Below, one piece after another: positions 47,067 through 55,892 of a stretch of DNA of 64,000 nt. The notes below the pieces were generated by a model. The model made no database searches, was not told the origin of the DNA, and saw only the letters and a list, made by a program, of their open reading frames with translations. A program made the translations under genes and the position numbers. The stretch comes from Verrucomicrobiota bacterium (GTDB lineage Bacteria; Verrucomicrobiota; Verrucomicrobiia; Opitutales; UBA2995): assembly GCA_027622555.1 (NCBI GenBank), contig JAQBYJ010000010.1, forward strand, positions 19,249 to 83,248, read 5' to 3'. Position 1 is the first letter of the stretch, and each line of letters opens with the position of its first letter.

Positions 47067-47933
47067 TTATTCAGTCAGAAAACGTCTGATTTCTGGAATC
47101 AAAGTATCTTTTTCGTCCTCAAGTATGTAGTGTCCTGATTTAGGATACGCGAATACTTCGGCCGACGGGAAAATGCTCTTCCACTTCTCAAGAAACACTT
47201 CGTCAAAACAGAAGTCTTTAAGCCCCCAACCTATAAGAACTGAATGTCCCTTTAATTTGGGTAAAAACGTTTCAATTGCCTCCAGAACCTTGAAGGTTTC
47301 CTGATTTGAATTAGTTGGTATGTCTTGAACAAACCTTAGGTTAGCAATTCGATTTTTCCAATTATTATAAGGAAGCAAATATCCATCTTTGACTTCCTTT
47401 GTTAAAGCCTTTGAAACAGCCATCCTGGTTGCAGGCCAGGCGAATCCATTGAAACCTCGAATGATCAAATCCCCAATGATTGGAATTTTGCAAACCGCAA
47501 TTCGCTTTGGAATTCTATCCATATAAAAAGCAGCTGTGTTCAAAATAACGATTTTCCGAACTCTTTTTGAAAGCGCTTGTGCAACACCCATTCCTATCGC
47601 CCCACCCCAATCGTGGACGACCAAATCGAATGATTCCAATTCAAGGGTTTCGATCCACCCCACGGCATTTTCAATATGGTGCTTTAGCGTGTATTCATAA
47701 TCTTGGGGCTTATCAGAAAGCCCACAGCCTATATTATCTAAAGCTAAGCATCTGTGATTGGTTTTAAGGCACTTTATTACATTTCGATAGTAAAAGGACC
47801 AGGTGGGATTCCCGTGCATCATCACCACCGCACTCCCCTGCCCTTCGTCTACATAATGAAGTTTTTGAGCTCCGGTCGTAAACCAATTAGGACTGAAAGG
47901 GTACTCAGTTCGAATATGATCAGGAATTTCCAA
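47067..47933 (-). CDS. OleB-like alpha/beta hydrolase (haloalkane dehalogenase fold)
   Basis: 288 residues. HGNPTWSFYYR (about 40-50) supplies the oxyanion region, nucleophile Asp108 lies in VVHDWGGA, and the catalytic histidine is in KSGHYILED. This Asp nucleophile fits the haloalkane-dehalogenase/OleB branch. OleB decarboxylates beta-lactones to cis-olefins in head-to-head hydrocarbon synthesis. It is the last gene of the eight-gene operon, one base after the OleA-like gene, which supports an OleB-type role over dehalogenation. OleC and OleD, needed to make the beta-lactone, are not in the window. Confidence 0.75.
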   Translation of the reverse strand: MEIPDHIRTEYPFSPNWFTTGAQKLHYVDEGQGSAVVMMHGNPTWSFYYRNVIKCLKTNHRCLALDNIGCGLSDKPQDYEYTLKHHIENAVGWIETLELESFDLVVHDWGGAIGMGVAQALSKRVRKIVILNTAAFYMDRIPKRIAVCKIPIIGDLIIRGFNGFAWPATRMAVSKALTKEVKDGYLLPYNNWKNRIANLRFVQDIPTNSNQETFKVLEAIETFLPKLKGHSVLIGWGLKDFCFDEVFLEKWKSIFPSAEVFAYPKSGHYILEDEKDTLIPEIRRFLTE

Positions 47934-47934
47934 A

Positions 47935-48966
47935 TCAGAATTGTAAGGCTAACATTAAGCAACTGAGTCCGCTACCGATCCCCAAAATTGCAACTTTCTC
48001 ATCCGGCAAAATAACTCTGTCTTCAATAGCTTTTGCTAATGTCAACGGGCAGGAAACGGATCCGACGTTGCCCCAGTTTGGATAGGTGATATAATCCTTT
48101 TCCAAATCAAGATTCAGGGATTCGAACAACTGGCGCCTGTGTGCAGAACCAACTTGATGACAAACAAATCGATCGATGCTGTTTCCATTCCAACCGCTCT
48201 CATCCATAAATGCAGACCAGGTTGACTGCGCTAACTGAATTCCTGTTTTCAGGAGTTCTTCGGAATCAGTCAGCATTTGAAGCTCGCCTTGCCCCGAAGA
48301 TCCTCCTTCACAAAGCAAATTACTTGTCGAGTCCGTTCGAACGGTTCCGGTCAAAACTCTGGGGCATTCAGGAGCCAAATCAGCTTTACATAAAACGGCT
48401 GCAACACCGCCGGCACCAATGGTCAGATTTGCAAAATAAGGTTTAACAGACTTACGCGTTTGCTCTGGTTTTTTCAACTCTGCCAAAGTCCAGTCCATAA
48501 GGGATTTTCCATTTTCCCCTGAGCATATTAATGCCCGCTCAATTTGACCAGATTCTATCATTCCTCCGACTAAAGTGATGGCATTCAAAAACCCCAAACA
48601 GGCATTCGAGAGATCCCAGATTTGCGCTTTGGGGCTAAGCTTTAACTGACCATGGATATAAGAGGCGGTTGCAGGTTCCATGCGATCGCGGCAAACGGCT
48701 GCATGCACAACAAGGTCAAACTCATCTCGCTCAAAACGACTTTTCTGCATGGCCGCTCTTCCGGCCTTGGCACTGATCATTGAGGGAAGAGTTTCAATAG
48801 GATAAAACTTTCTCTCCTGAATCCCGGTCATCAATTCCAAGCGTCCTTTCGGTAAACGCAGTCGTTGATAAGTATCATTCAGGAAATCCTCAATCTCATC
48901 CGAGGAAAGAACTTCAGGAGGAGTATCGTAGGCAATCGCTTCAATGGCTACTTGTTCAAATCTCAT
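47935..48966 (-). CDS. OleA-like thiolase-fold synthase (KAS III relative)
   Basis: 343 residues. Nucleophile Cys123 is in DLSNACLGFLNA, Glu97 in RDRMEPATA, then His in CHQVGSAH and Asn in NWGNVGS. The CRDxMEPATA/SNACLGF pair is what I associate with OleA, which condenses two fatty acyl chains head-to-head; FabH would also have Cys-His-Asn but not this Glu motif. It overlaps the FabI-like gene by four bases and precedes the OleB-like gene by one. Without OleC and OleD the product may be a beta-keto acid or ketone. FabH-like function is the main alternative. Confidence 0.75.
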   Translation of the reverse strand: MRFEQVAIEAIAYDTPPEVLSSDEIEDFLNDTYQRLRLPKGRLELMTGIQERKFYPIETLPSMISAKAGRAAMQKSRFERDEFDLVVHAAVCRDRMEPATASYIHGQLKLSPKAQIWDLSNACLGFLNAITLVGGMIESGQIERALICSGENGKSLMDWTLAELKKPEQTRKSVKPYFANLTIGAGGVAAVLCKADLAPECPRVLTGTVRTDSTSNLLCEGGSSGQGELQMLTDSEELLKTGIQLAQSTWSAFMDESGWNGNSIDRFVCHQVGSAHRRQLFESLNLDLEKDYITYPNWGNVGSVSCPLTLAKAIEDRVILPDEKVAILGIGSGLSCLMLALQF

Positions 48967-49787
48967 ACGTTTTGATCGCCTTTAGTTTCTGGACGCATCG
49001 CCAATCGAACAACTTCCTTGTCAAAATAATTGCAGTCCATCCCGGCATCGACCTTGAGGCTTCCACCATTAATGCCGCTTGATCTTGGACTTAATAAAAA
49101 TACAGCTACATCGGCAACTTCTTGGGTTTTTACAGCTTCACCTCTAAAGGTTATTTTTTCTGAAAACAAATAGCTTTCCAGGTAACCGGGGATACCGGCA
49201 GACGCACTTGTTTTGAGTAAACTGGGATTTACGGTATTAAAACGAACATTCGAATCCTTGCTAAATGATTTGGCCAGATACCTCATAGTACCATCAAGCG
49301 CGGCTTTTATCGGAGACATATATCCATAATTTTCAGCAGTCACGAGATGAGATGAAATGCCTATGGCCAAAACAGAAGCATCCACCGATAGAAATGGTTT
49401 AAACGCATTAACCACCTCCACGATACTGAAACAGGACACTTGCGTAGCTTGTAAAAAGTCTTCGCGACTCGTTTCATGAAATGGTTTTATCCCTTCGCTG
49501 TAGTTAGCAAAAGCAATAGAATGAACAATACCATCTATTTGCGGAAAATCAGAACTCACTTCTCCAGCAAGGGATTCGATTTCCGTTTTGTTTTCGACAT
49601 CACAGATATAGACCGGCTTTCCTGATAACCACTTATCAAGGCTGTCTTTTCGTGCTTGGGAGCGAACACTGTAGACAACGGTGGCTCCCTCATCTTCCAG
49701 GGTTTTTGCTATATGATAAGCAACAGATTTTTTGTTCGCTACTCCCATTACGAGAATAACTCTGCCCTGCATTCTTAAAAAACTCAT
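48963..49787 (-). CDS. FabI-like enoyl-ACP reductase (short-chain dehydrogenase fold)
   Basis: 274 residues. NAD(H) motif GVANKKSVAYHIA near residue 15 is the FabI-type variant of the glycine-rich loop. The catalytic pair is Y-x(6)-K in NYGYMSPIKAAL. The upstream tyrosine that E. coli FabI also uses seems replaced by a non-aromatic residue in the GISSHLVTAEN stretch. It is 16 bases after FabZ and overlaps the OleA-like gene. A secondary reductase dedicated to the operon's product is likely, and it could reduce a substrate other than the usual enoyl-ACP. Confidence 0.8.
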   Translation of the reverse strand: MSFLRMQGRVILVMGVANKKSVAYHIAKTLEDEGATVVYSVRSQARKDSLDKWLSGKPVYICDVENKTEIESLAGEVSSDFPQIDGIVHSIAFANYSEGIKPFHETSREDFLQATQVSCFSIVEVVNAFKPFLSVDASVLAIGISSHLVTAENYGYMSPIKAALDGTMRYLAKSFSKDSNVRFNTVNPSLLKTSASAGIPGYLESYLFSEKITFRGEAVKTQEVADVAVFLLSPRSSGINGGSLKVDAGMDCNYFDKEVVRLAMRPETKGDQNV

Positions 49788-49803
49788 TTTTCGTATTCCA
49801 GGG

Positions 49804-50244
49804 TTAATCTTCGTCCTTGAGGGCTAAGGTGTATTCAATATTCAACGCTCGTTTTTCACCATTTTTAACGACACCTTTGCATATGAAAAACATACCCACT
49901 TTCTCTTGAATACTCACTTCGATGGTTAAGATGTCGCCTGGCTTTACCATTTCTCTAAAACGCGCATTCAGGATGCGCCCAAGAACTGGAGTCACTTTCT
50001 TATTCTCATAGTTTCCTGAGTATTTCTTAACCAGGAATACCGCGGCACTCTGGAAAACAGCTTCACAAATAATAACTCCTGGCATGATAGGATTACCTGG
50101 ATAATGCCCTTCAAAAAATTCGAAGTTTTCTTTAACGGTTAATCGCGTTGTAGCTCCGTCATCACGCATTTCCAGAACTTCATCGACGAATAAAAATGGC
50201 GGTCGATGCGGAATGGATCTTAGAACTTCTGAAGTTGCTGGCAT
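49804..50244 (-). CDS. FabZ-like 3-hydroxyacyl-ACP dehydratase
   Basis: 146 residues, hot-dog fold. The signature IPHRPPFLFVDEV opens the domain. The catalytic histidine is His47 in FFEGHYPGNPIMPGVIICEAVFQSA, with Glu61. It dehydrates beta-hydroxyacyl-ACP to the trans-2-enoyl form. It is in the operon directly after a CrtI-like gene (no gap) and before the FabI-like reductase, so it gives the chain an enoyl step independent of the housekeeping fatty acid pathway. It also resembles dehydratases of aryl-polyene and related clusters. Confidence 0.88.
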   Translation of the reverse strand: MPATSEVLRSIPHRPPFLFVDEVLEMRDDGATTRLTVKENFEFFEGHYPGNPIMPGVIICEAVFQSAAVFLVKKYSGNYENKKVTPVLGRILNARFREMVKPGDILTIEVSIQEKVGMFFICKGVVKNGEKRALNIEYTLALKDED

Positions 50245-51717
50245 TTAAATGGAAATGGATTTGAGATTATTCTTTTTCAAATTGTACAGGAATTTATCCA
50301 TCTTATTCGCGGTGATGATACCGTAATTAATGGCACCGAGCCATCCCGACATGATGATTCCGACAGAACCAGCATGATGAAGGCCAGCAATTTGTTCGGG
50401 CAATTCCAAAGAGACGGGCAAACCTTCAAATTTAGTTCCGAAACTGGTTCCGCTAGGATGCCGCGTATAAGCTTCTACTGTTTTCGGCGTTGCCGCTTCC
50501 AGGTGGCTGATTTTTTGTCGCACATCCGGAATGAATTTTTCAAGCGCGACTAAAGACTCTTCTATCATTCTTGCCTTGTGCATTTGATAATCCTCGTCAC
50601 TGAGATTTGTCCACTCATCGTAGGTTGCGTTGATCGAAGTAACAATGGTTGTACGTCCTGATTCAGGGCGAGTATCTGGATAATAAACAGAAAATGTTCT
50701 GCTGGTTGTATTTAGGGCAACCAATTCGTCGCTACTGAATTCTTTGGATTCAGAACAAAATACCAAATCTCCGATGTCGGGTATTTCTTCGCCCTCTTTT
50801 ATCCCTATGTAGACCTGACAAGAGCTACTATTGATCCGAACAGGCTGAGCTTTTTCAAGGAATTCTGGGGAAAAGTTCTCTTCTCCAACCAAATCTTTAA
50901 TGGTACCAATCACGTTTGCGTTTGAAAGTACCGCCTTGGTTTTAATAAGCCTTGGCTCCTTACTTTTGCGGGACCGAACCATAACACCTGTGATACGCTT
51001 AAGTCCATCCGGACCTTCGACCTGTATCTTTTCAACTAATACATTCTTCCGCAATTCCACGCCGTTATGTTCCATTTCTTCGACCATCTTCCCAATAAGT
51101 ACGTCCGTTCCACATTTGAATGTGAAAACGCCCTTACTCATGAAATTCGAGAATACTATTCCATAAGTAATTGCGGGGTCATTCAAAGTTGATCCGTTGG
51201 CATAGGTTATAGGCTCCATGAGAAGCCGATGCACATCGGTTCTTCCAGGGAAAAACTCTTCAAATAAATCACCGGTCGTCCGATCATCCTTATCGAAGAA
51301 ATCCATTCCACGAAGGTGGTCGTAAAAGGCTTCAACTTTCTCGAGTTCAAGGCCGAAAATATTTACCAGTTTGTCCGTAAAATCAATTCGATCAAAAGTT
51401 GTCCAAATATTGAATTGCGGATTAACAAATCGGACATGCTTGAGCTGGACGATCATGTCAGCGATTTCGGTGGTCCAATATTTGCGGCAAGATTTTTTCA
51501 TTCCAAATGGAAACCCATGCAGTGATATATCAAATATGTGCCTACCAGGTCGTTTGAACCATGTCGCCAATCCGCCGTATTGGTAATGGTGCTCCAATAG
51601 CAGGACTTTATGTCCATTCTTAGCCAGATAGTTAGCTCCAGAGAGCCCACCAAGCCCACTGCCAATTACGACCACATCGTATTCGTCTTCAACGCCTTCT
51701 AACCAATCTTTCGCCAT
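50245..51717 (-). CDS. CrtI/retinol-saturase-like FAD oxidoreductase, second copy
   Basis: 490 residues. N-terminal FAD motif [40 protein letters not shown], the pattern of phytoene desaturase and retinol saturase proteins. The C-terminal FAD-contact region is [44 protein letters not shown]. Such enzymes desaturate or saturate conjugated chains. It abuts FabZ and is 80 bases after the first CrtI-like gene. The two copies are clearly different and only share the fold, so they may act at different steps on an ACP-bound or released polyene. The identity of the substrate is inference. Confidence 0.82.
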   Translation of the reverse strand: MAKDWLEGVEDEYDVVVIGSGLGGLSGANYLAKNGHKVLLLEHHYQYGGLATWFKRPGRHIFDISLHGFPFGMKKSCRKYWTTEIADMIVQLKHVRFVNPQFNIWTTFDRIDFTDKLVNIFGLELEKVEAFYDHLRGMDFFDKDDRTTGDLFEEFFPGRTDVHRLLMEPITYANGSTLNDPAITYGIVFSNFMSKGVFTFKCGTDVLIGKMVEEMEHNGVELRKNVLVEKIQVEGPDGLKRITGVMVRSRKSKEPRLIKTKAVLSNANVIGTIKDLVGEENFSPEFLEKAQPVRINSSSCQVYIGIKEGEEIPDIGDLVFCSESKEFSSDELVALNTTSRTFSVYYPDTRPESGRTTIVTSINATYDEWTNLSDEDYQMHKARMIEESLVALEKFIPDVRQKISHLEAATPKTVEAYTRHPSGTSFGTKFEGLPVSLELPEQIAGLHHAGSVGIIMSGWLGAINYGIITANKMDKFLYNLKKNNLKSISI

Positions 51718-51797
51718 GTTTGGATGGAATCATTCAGGAAAAGTGTAAGCCGTAAAGGGAAAGTCACTGACCGGTTGCTTGCTTTCCAACGAAATAG

Positions 51798-53225
51798 CTA
51801 GTCATCGCTTAGACCATAAAGATTGGCTATGGTAATTCCACTTAGCATTGCTCCCACAATTCCCAGGAATCCTTGGTCAGTGCCACACAGGAAAAGATTG
51901 TCCAGGTGGGTTCGTCCCGACTTGTTTTTAAGTGGTGAACCATAAACAGCGCCGCCGAATCTTCCGGTAAACTTGTTTACGGTAGTAGGAGTAAACATAT
52001 CTGTTGCGATGGATTCTTCTTTTATTGATTCAAAAGAACCAACAGGTAAAAATTTACACGCAACTTTACTGAGCTCATCAAACCAGTGGGCCTTCTCTTT
52101 CATGTAAGTATTTTCGTCTAACGATCTCCATGCATCAAAGTTTGCCTGAGCAGTAAAGCGGACAATGCCTTCATTCAATTGCCTGTCACCGGAGTAGTCG
52201 TAATTGTTTGGAATACAAATCACCCCACTCCTCACGTCGACGAGTTCTTTTGGTCGGGCAAATTCAAAGGTCTCAGCGTCGTTAAAGAAAATGATAGTAT
52301 CTTCGATTCCTAAATCCTTCGGTTGACGTTTAAGGATATTAATCGTTTCAACAAAGCTCAGTTGACCGAGGTTGGTTTCCTTTTCTCTGTCTTCGCATAA
52401 GCTCAGAGTTTCAGGCCAACCAGCGCAGGAAATTACCTTATCCGCAGTAATCATCCTTCCATTATCTAGTTCCAGAGCAGAAACCTTTTTGCCCTCAGAT
52501 CGTAGCGATTTGACCCCGAGTTTCATGCAACGCTCAACTCCTGTTTCCTTCATCTTCTCCCTAATGACTCTGAGCATTAATCGAATTCCTTCAAAAGGAC
52601 GGGCGAAACCTTCGTAGAAGAGCGACTTAAACAGAATGACATACTGTCCAAACTCCATATCATGCTCGCGAGCGTTCCCATAAAACATCAATGGACAAAA
52701 TAACATTTCGATGAGAATCGAATTGCTTAAACACGCAGCGACTACGCTTCGGGCTGATACATCAGGGTATTCTAATTGATTGTCGTCCCATTCTGAGATC
52801 TTCCTTAAGAGTAATCGGAAGCCATCCGTCTGGTCCGGAAATTCGCGGGCAATTTCGTCTTCCAGCAATGTGAATTCATTGCCAAACTTCAGATTTATGC
52901 CTGGAAACGCGATCCGGGAAAACTTCTGTGGATTGAGATCGAGTTCATCTCGCGAAATCCTGAGTTGACGAAGAATTTTGCCCAAGGGAGTTCCTTTCAC
53001 GCCAGGCGACACAAAGTTTGTCAGCGCATGCAGCCCTACGTCATATTTTCTACCAGCTATGCTGTAATAGCTATTTAGGCCGCCGATTACATTGTGACGT
53101 TCAAGTAGACAAACGTCTTTGCCAAAATGAGCCAGGCGTATGGCGGCTGCCATACCGGACATTCCGGCACCGATGACAACCACCTCATAGTGGTCTTTTG
53201 ATGGCTTAGCCTTGCTTGAGTTCAA
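51798..53225 (-). CDS. CrtI-like FAD oxidoreductase, first copy
   Basis: 475 residues. FAD motif EVVVIGAGMSGMAAAIRLAHFGKDVCLLERHNVIGGLNSYY, with later segments ALELDNGRMITADKVISCAGWPET and the C-terminal HLDNLFLCGTDQGFLGIVGAMLSGITIANLYG expected of phytoene-desaturase-like proteins. It follows the acyl carrier protein gene with no gap. No carotenoid synthase (CrtB/CrtE) is in the window, so it more likely acts on the operon's fatty or polyene chain than on a carotenoid. Exact reaction unknown. Confidence 0.82.
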   Translation of the reverse strand: MNSSKAKPSKDHYEVVVIGAGMSGMAAAIRLAHFGKDVCLLERHNVIGGLNSYYSIAGRKYDVGLHALTNFVSPGVKGTPLGKILRQLRISRDELDLNPQKFSRIAFPGINLKFGNEFTLLEDEIAREFPDQTDGFRLLLRKISEWDDNQLEYPDVSARSVVAACLSNSILIEMLFCPLMFYGNAREHDMEFGQYVILFKSLFYEGFARPFEGIRLMLRVIREKMKETGVERCMKLGVKSLRSEGKKVSALELDNGRMITADKVISCAGWPETLSLCEDREKETNLGQLSFVETINILKRQPKDLGIEDTIIFFNDAETFEFARPKELVDVRSGVICIPNNYDYSGDRQLNEGIVRFTAQANFDAWRSLDENTYMKEKAHWFDELSKVACKFLPVGSFESIKEESIATDMFTPTTVNKFTGRFGGAVYGSPLKNKSGRTHLDNLFLCGTDQGFLGIVGAMLSGITIANLYGLSDD

Positions 53226-53510
53226 TTAGCTGCCTTGTAAGGCTGCGAACTTAGGCTCGAGGTAGTTAGCACAGCTGTCGAGTGAAGCGAGCTCTTGGTA
53301 GTCTGTTTCAGGGACCTCGATTCCGTATTGTTTACGCAGTTCCATTACAATATCCAAAAAATCCATGGAATCCAATTCCAGCTGATCTCTCAGTCGCACT
53401 TCTGGAGCGATGCTTGATAAATCTTCGTCTGGAGCAATTTCTGCGATTATCTTTAAAACGATACTTTTGATGCCGTCTTTGGTCATTGTATTTAAAATCT
53501 GCTTAGTCAT
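53226..53510 (-). CDS. Acyl carrier protein
   Basis: 94 residues, a type II ACP. The phosphopantetheine serine is Ser48 in LELDSMDFLDIV, with acidic helices on both sides (APDEDLSSIAPEVRLRDQ; ELRKQYGIEVPETDY). The N-terminus starts MTKQILNTMTKDG, longer than in housekeeping AcpP. It is coupled to the upstream KAS-II-like gene by an eight-base overlap and abuts the CrtI-like gene, so it is a dedicated carrier for this operon. No holo-ACP synthase gene is seen here. Confidence 0.92.
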   Translation of the reverse strand: MTKQILNTMTKDGIKSIVLKIIAEIAPDEDLSSIAPEVRLRDQLELDSMDFLDIVMELRKQYGIEVPETDYQELASLDSCANYLEPKFAALQGS

Positions 53511-54738
53511 GAAATCGCGTCACCACGAGAGAGGAATTGATACCTAGCATGCCAAATGAGTTGTTAAAAATGGCATCCACGCGGTCCAGTTCCACGGGTT
53601 CTCCGATCACAAGCTTTCCCACGTTGCATTGGGGGTCCAACTCGTCAACATTAATTGTAGGATGGACCATTTTATCTCGGAAAGACGGGATATTTCCTGC
53701 CAATTCGAGCGCACCGGCCGCTCCCATGGCATGCCCGATAAAGCTCTTGGTATTGTTAATGTAAGTGGAGTCGCTTTTGCCAAAAACAGCATTAATTGCC
53801 TCGCATTCCTGAATATCACCTTGCTTGGTGGAAGTTGCGTGAGTGTTTACGATTTGAATGGCTTCAACGTTCTTTTTTGCACGATTCAAAGCTATGCGCA
53901 TGCACTGAGCTTGTCGTTCCGGATTGGGTAATACGTAATCAGTGGCGTCGGAGTTCATGGCCCATCCCGCTACCTCCGCAATGATGTTTGCGCCACGTGC
54001 TTTGGCATCGTTCAGGCGCTCCAGCGTATACAGGCAACCTCCTTCGCTGACCACAATACCATTGCGGCTCATATCAAATGGTCGACTAGCTTTTGTAGGA
54101 TCCTCGTGCTTGGCTAAGGCATTCTGACTGTTGAATGCCGCAAATATCCCGAAAGTATGAATACTTTCACTGACTCCGCCACCCAGGGCAAAATCGACCT
54201 CCTCGAGCTGAAGCATTTGGCAAGCCTGAATAAGCCCCGCATTTCCAGCAGCGCAAGCGGCACCAATGGCATAATGTGGGCCCGTGATTTTTAAATTGAT
54301 GGTTATCTCACCAGCGGGGTTATTGGCCACTGTTCTGGGGTTGTGGTGATGCGTCCAGAAGCGTGTATCATAGTTATACTGTGAGATGTTAAAAATCTCA
54401 TTTTCAGTTTCTACATTTCCATGCTCGGTTGTCCCAACGTATACTCCTACTCGACTTTTATCAAAATTCTCCCAATCGATACCTGAGTCGCGGATTGCTT
54501 CGTTGGCGCAATAAATCCCGATACTTGCAGCACGAGTTCCTATCCTGACGGATTTCTTGGTCTGGTATTTCAACGGATCGAAGTCACATACACCCGCGTG
54601 CACGGTACCCATATAGCGGGTTTCGATATTTTGGATAGTTGAAACTTTATTGAGTAAATTGCTGCGATACTCATCCAAGGTATTTCCGTTGGGTGCAGTC
54701 AGGCCTATGCCAGTTATGACGATTCGATGTTGGGACAT
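53503..54738 (-). CDS. Beta-ketoacyl-ACP synthase II-like (FabF-type) condensing enzyme
   Basis: 411 residues. MSQHRIVITGIGLTAPNG opens the thiolase fold. Nucleophile Cys162 is in IGAACAAGNAG, and the two catalytic histidines are in VNTHATSTKQGD and KSFIGHAMGAAG. It keeps all three residues, so it is an active elongating synthase rather than a chain-length factor. An unusual loop YDTRFWTHHHNPRTVANNPAGE precedes the Cys segment. It is the first gene of the eight-gene operon, divergent from galE by 116 bases. It extends an acyl chain on the dedicated ACP encoded next. Confidence 0.93.
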   Translation of the reverse strand: MSQHRIVITGIGLTAPNGNTLDEYRSNLLNKVSTIQNIETRYMGTVHAGVCDFDPLKYQTKKSVRIGTRAASIGIYCANEAIRDSGIDWENFDKSRVGVYVGTTEHGNVETENEIFNISQYNYDTRFWTHHHNPRTVANNPAGEITINLKITGPHYAIGAACAAGNAGLIQACQMLQLEEVDFALGGGVSESIHTFGIFAAFNSQNALAKHEDPTKASRPFDMSRNGIVVSEGGCLYTLERLNDAKARGANIIAEVAGWAMNSDATDYVLPNPERQAQCMRIALNRAKKNVEAIQIVNTHATSTKQGDIQECEAINAVFGKSDSTYINNTKSFIGHAMGAAGALELAGNIPSFRDKMVHPTINVDELDPQCNVGKLVIGEPVELDRVDAIFNNSFGMLGINSSLVVTRFHD

Positions 54739-54854
54739 TCTAATGCAAACGGTCGATGTAAGTTAAAGATTTGGCAAATTTAAAGGTTAATATTGCCCAG
54801 CATATAGTCTTCTGATCCGATTTTGCTCACTTTGCAAATCTACCAAATTACCTA

Positions 54855-55844
54855 ATGAGAATTCTTGTAGTAGGAGGAGCCGGTTACATCGGTAGTCACT
54901 GCGTCAGACAAATTGTAAAAGCAGGCCATGAGCCGGTTGTTTTGGATAATTTAGTCCTGGGACATCGAGGTGCAATTTCTCCGGAGATTCCCTTTTATGA
55001 AGGAGATCTGGGGGATGTGTCCTTCGTTCAGCCTATACTTGAAAATGAAAATATTGACGTTGTAATGCACTTTGCAGCCTATGCTGCAGTCGGTGAGAGT
55101 GTTGCGGAACCATTAAAATACTACACCAACAATGTCGCTGGGACTATTCAGCTGTTGAATGCCATGAAACGGGCAGGTGTGAATAAATTCATTTTCAGTT
55201 CAACCTGTGCAACTTTTGGCGTGGTGGAGAATCCTCCCATTGTGGAAACGATGCCGCAGGTGCCGATTAACCCGTACGGCCAGACCAAACTGGATATTGA
55301 GAATCTGTTAAAAGCCCATGCTCAAGCCGAAGACTTTCGATTTGCTGTTTTCCGGTATTTCAACGCGGCCGGGGCGGCTGAAGACGGGAGTATCGGTGAG
55401 GATCACCACCCTGAGCTTCATTTGATTCCCATTGCGATTCAGGCAATCATGGGCCAACGACCTTCCCTCAAAGTATTTGGAACAGACTACCCAACTCCAG
55501 ATGGCACCTGCCTGAGAGATTACGTTCATGTGGATGATCTCTCAAGAGCGCACATAGCAGCCTTCAGATTACTCAACGAGCCAGGAACGCAGCTTTTTCT
55601 GAATCTCGGAGTTGGTAATCCATCCTCTGTCAAAGAAGTCATTGCAGCGGTCGAAAAAGTGAGTGGAAAAACAGTACTCATTGAATATGCAGATCGACGC
55701 CCAGGGGATCCTCCCTCGCTATATTCTGACTCTACCTTGGCAAAGAAAACGTTGGACTGGGAACCAAAATATCCCGACCTCGAGTCGATAGTCAGAACGG
55801 CCTGGAACTGGCACTCCACACATCCTAACGGTTACGGTGACTAA
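54855..55844 (+). CDS. galE: UDP-glucose 4-epimerase
   Basis: 329 residues. Rossmann motif GGAGYIGSHC (about 7-16), NAD-binding VLDNLVLGHRGA, catalytic FSSTCATFG and YGQTKLDIE (the Y-x3-K pair), then FRYFNAAGA and LRDYVHVDDL, diagnostic of GalE. It interconverts UDP-glucose and UDP-galactose. It is divergent from the acyl-carrier operon and convergent with the NtrC-type regulator. No Leloir operon surrounds it. Confidence 0.95.
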   Translation: MRILVVGGAGYIGSHCVRQIVKAGHEPVVLDNLVLGHRGAISPEIPFYEGDLGDVSFVQPILENENIDVVMHFAAYAAVGESVAEPLKYYTNNVAGTIQLLNAMKRAGVNKFIFSSTCATFGVVENPPIVETMPQVPINPYGQTKLDIENLLKAHAQAEDFRFAVFRYFNAAGAAEDGSIGEDHHPELHLIPIAIQAIMGQRPSLKVFGTDYPTPDGTCLRDYVHVDDLSRAHIAAFRLLNEPGTQLFLNLGVGNPSSVKEVIAAVEKVSGKTVLIEYADRRPGDPPSLYSDSTLAKKTLDWEPKYPDLESIVRTAWNWHSTHPNGYGD

Positions 55845-55892
55845 TTCACACCGGTTCGCCTGAATCGGCGTAATCGGAATCAAAGCAGGTTC

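Noticed and set aside
48963..49787. Housekeeping FabI
   Set aside because: The gene is inside an operon with its own ACP and OleA-like gene and seems to lack the second active-site tyrosine, so I call it FabI-like instead of fabI.
55857..55870. CGCC/GGCG hairpin between galE and the NtrC-type gene
   Set aside because: Only four base pairs and no T-run; too weak for a terminator call.
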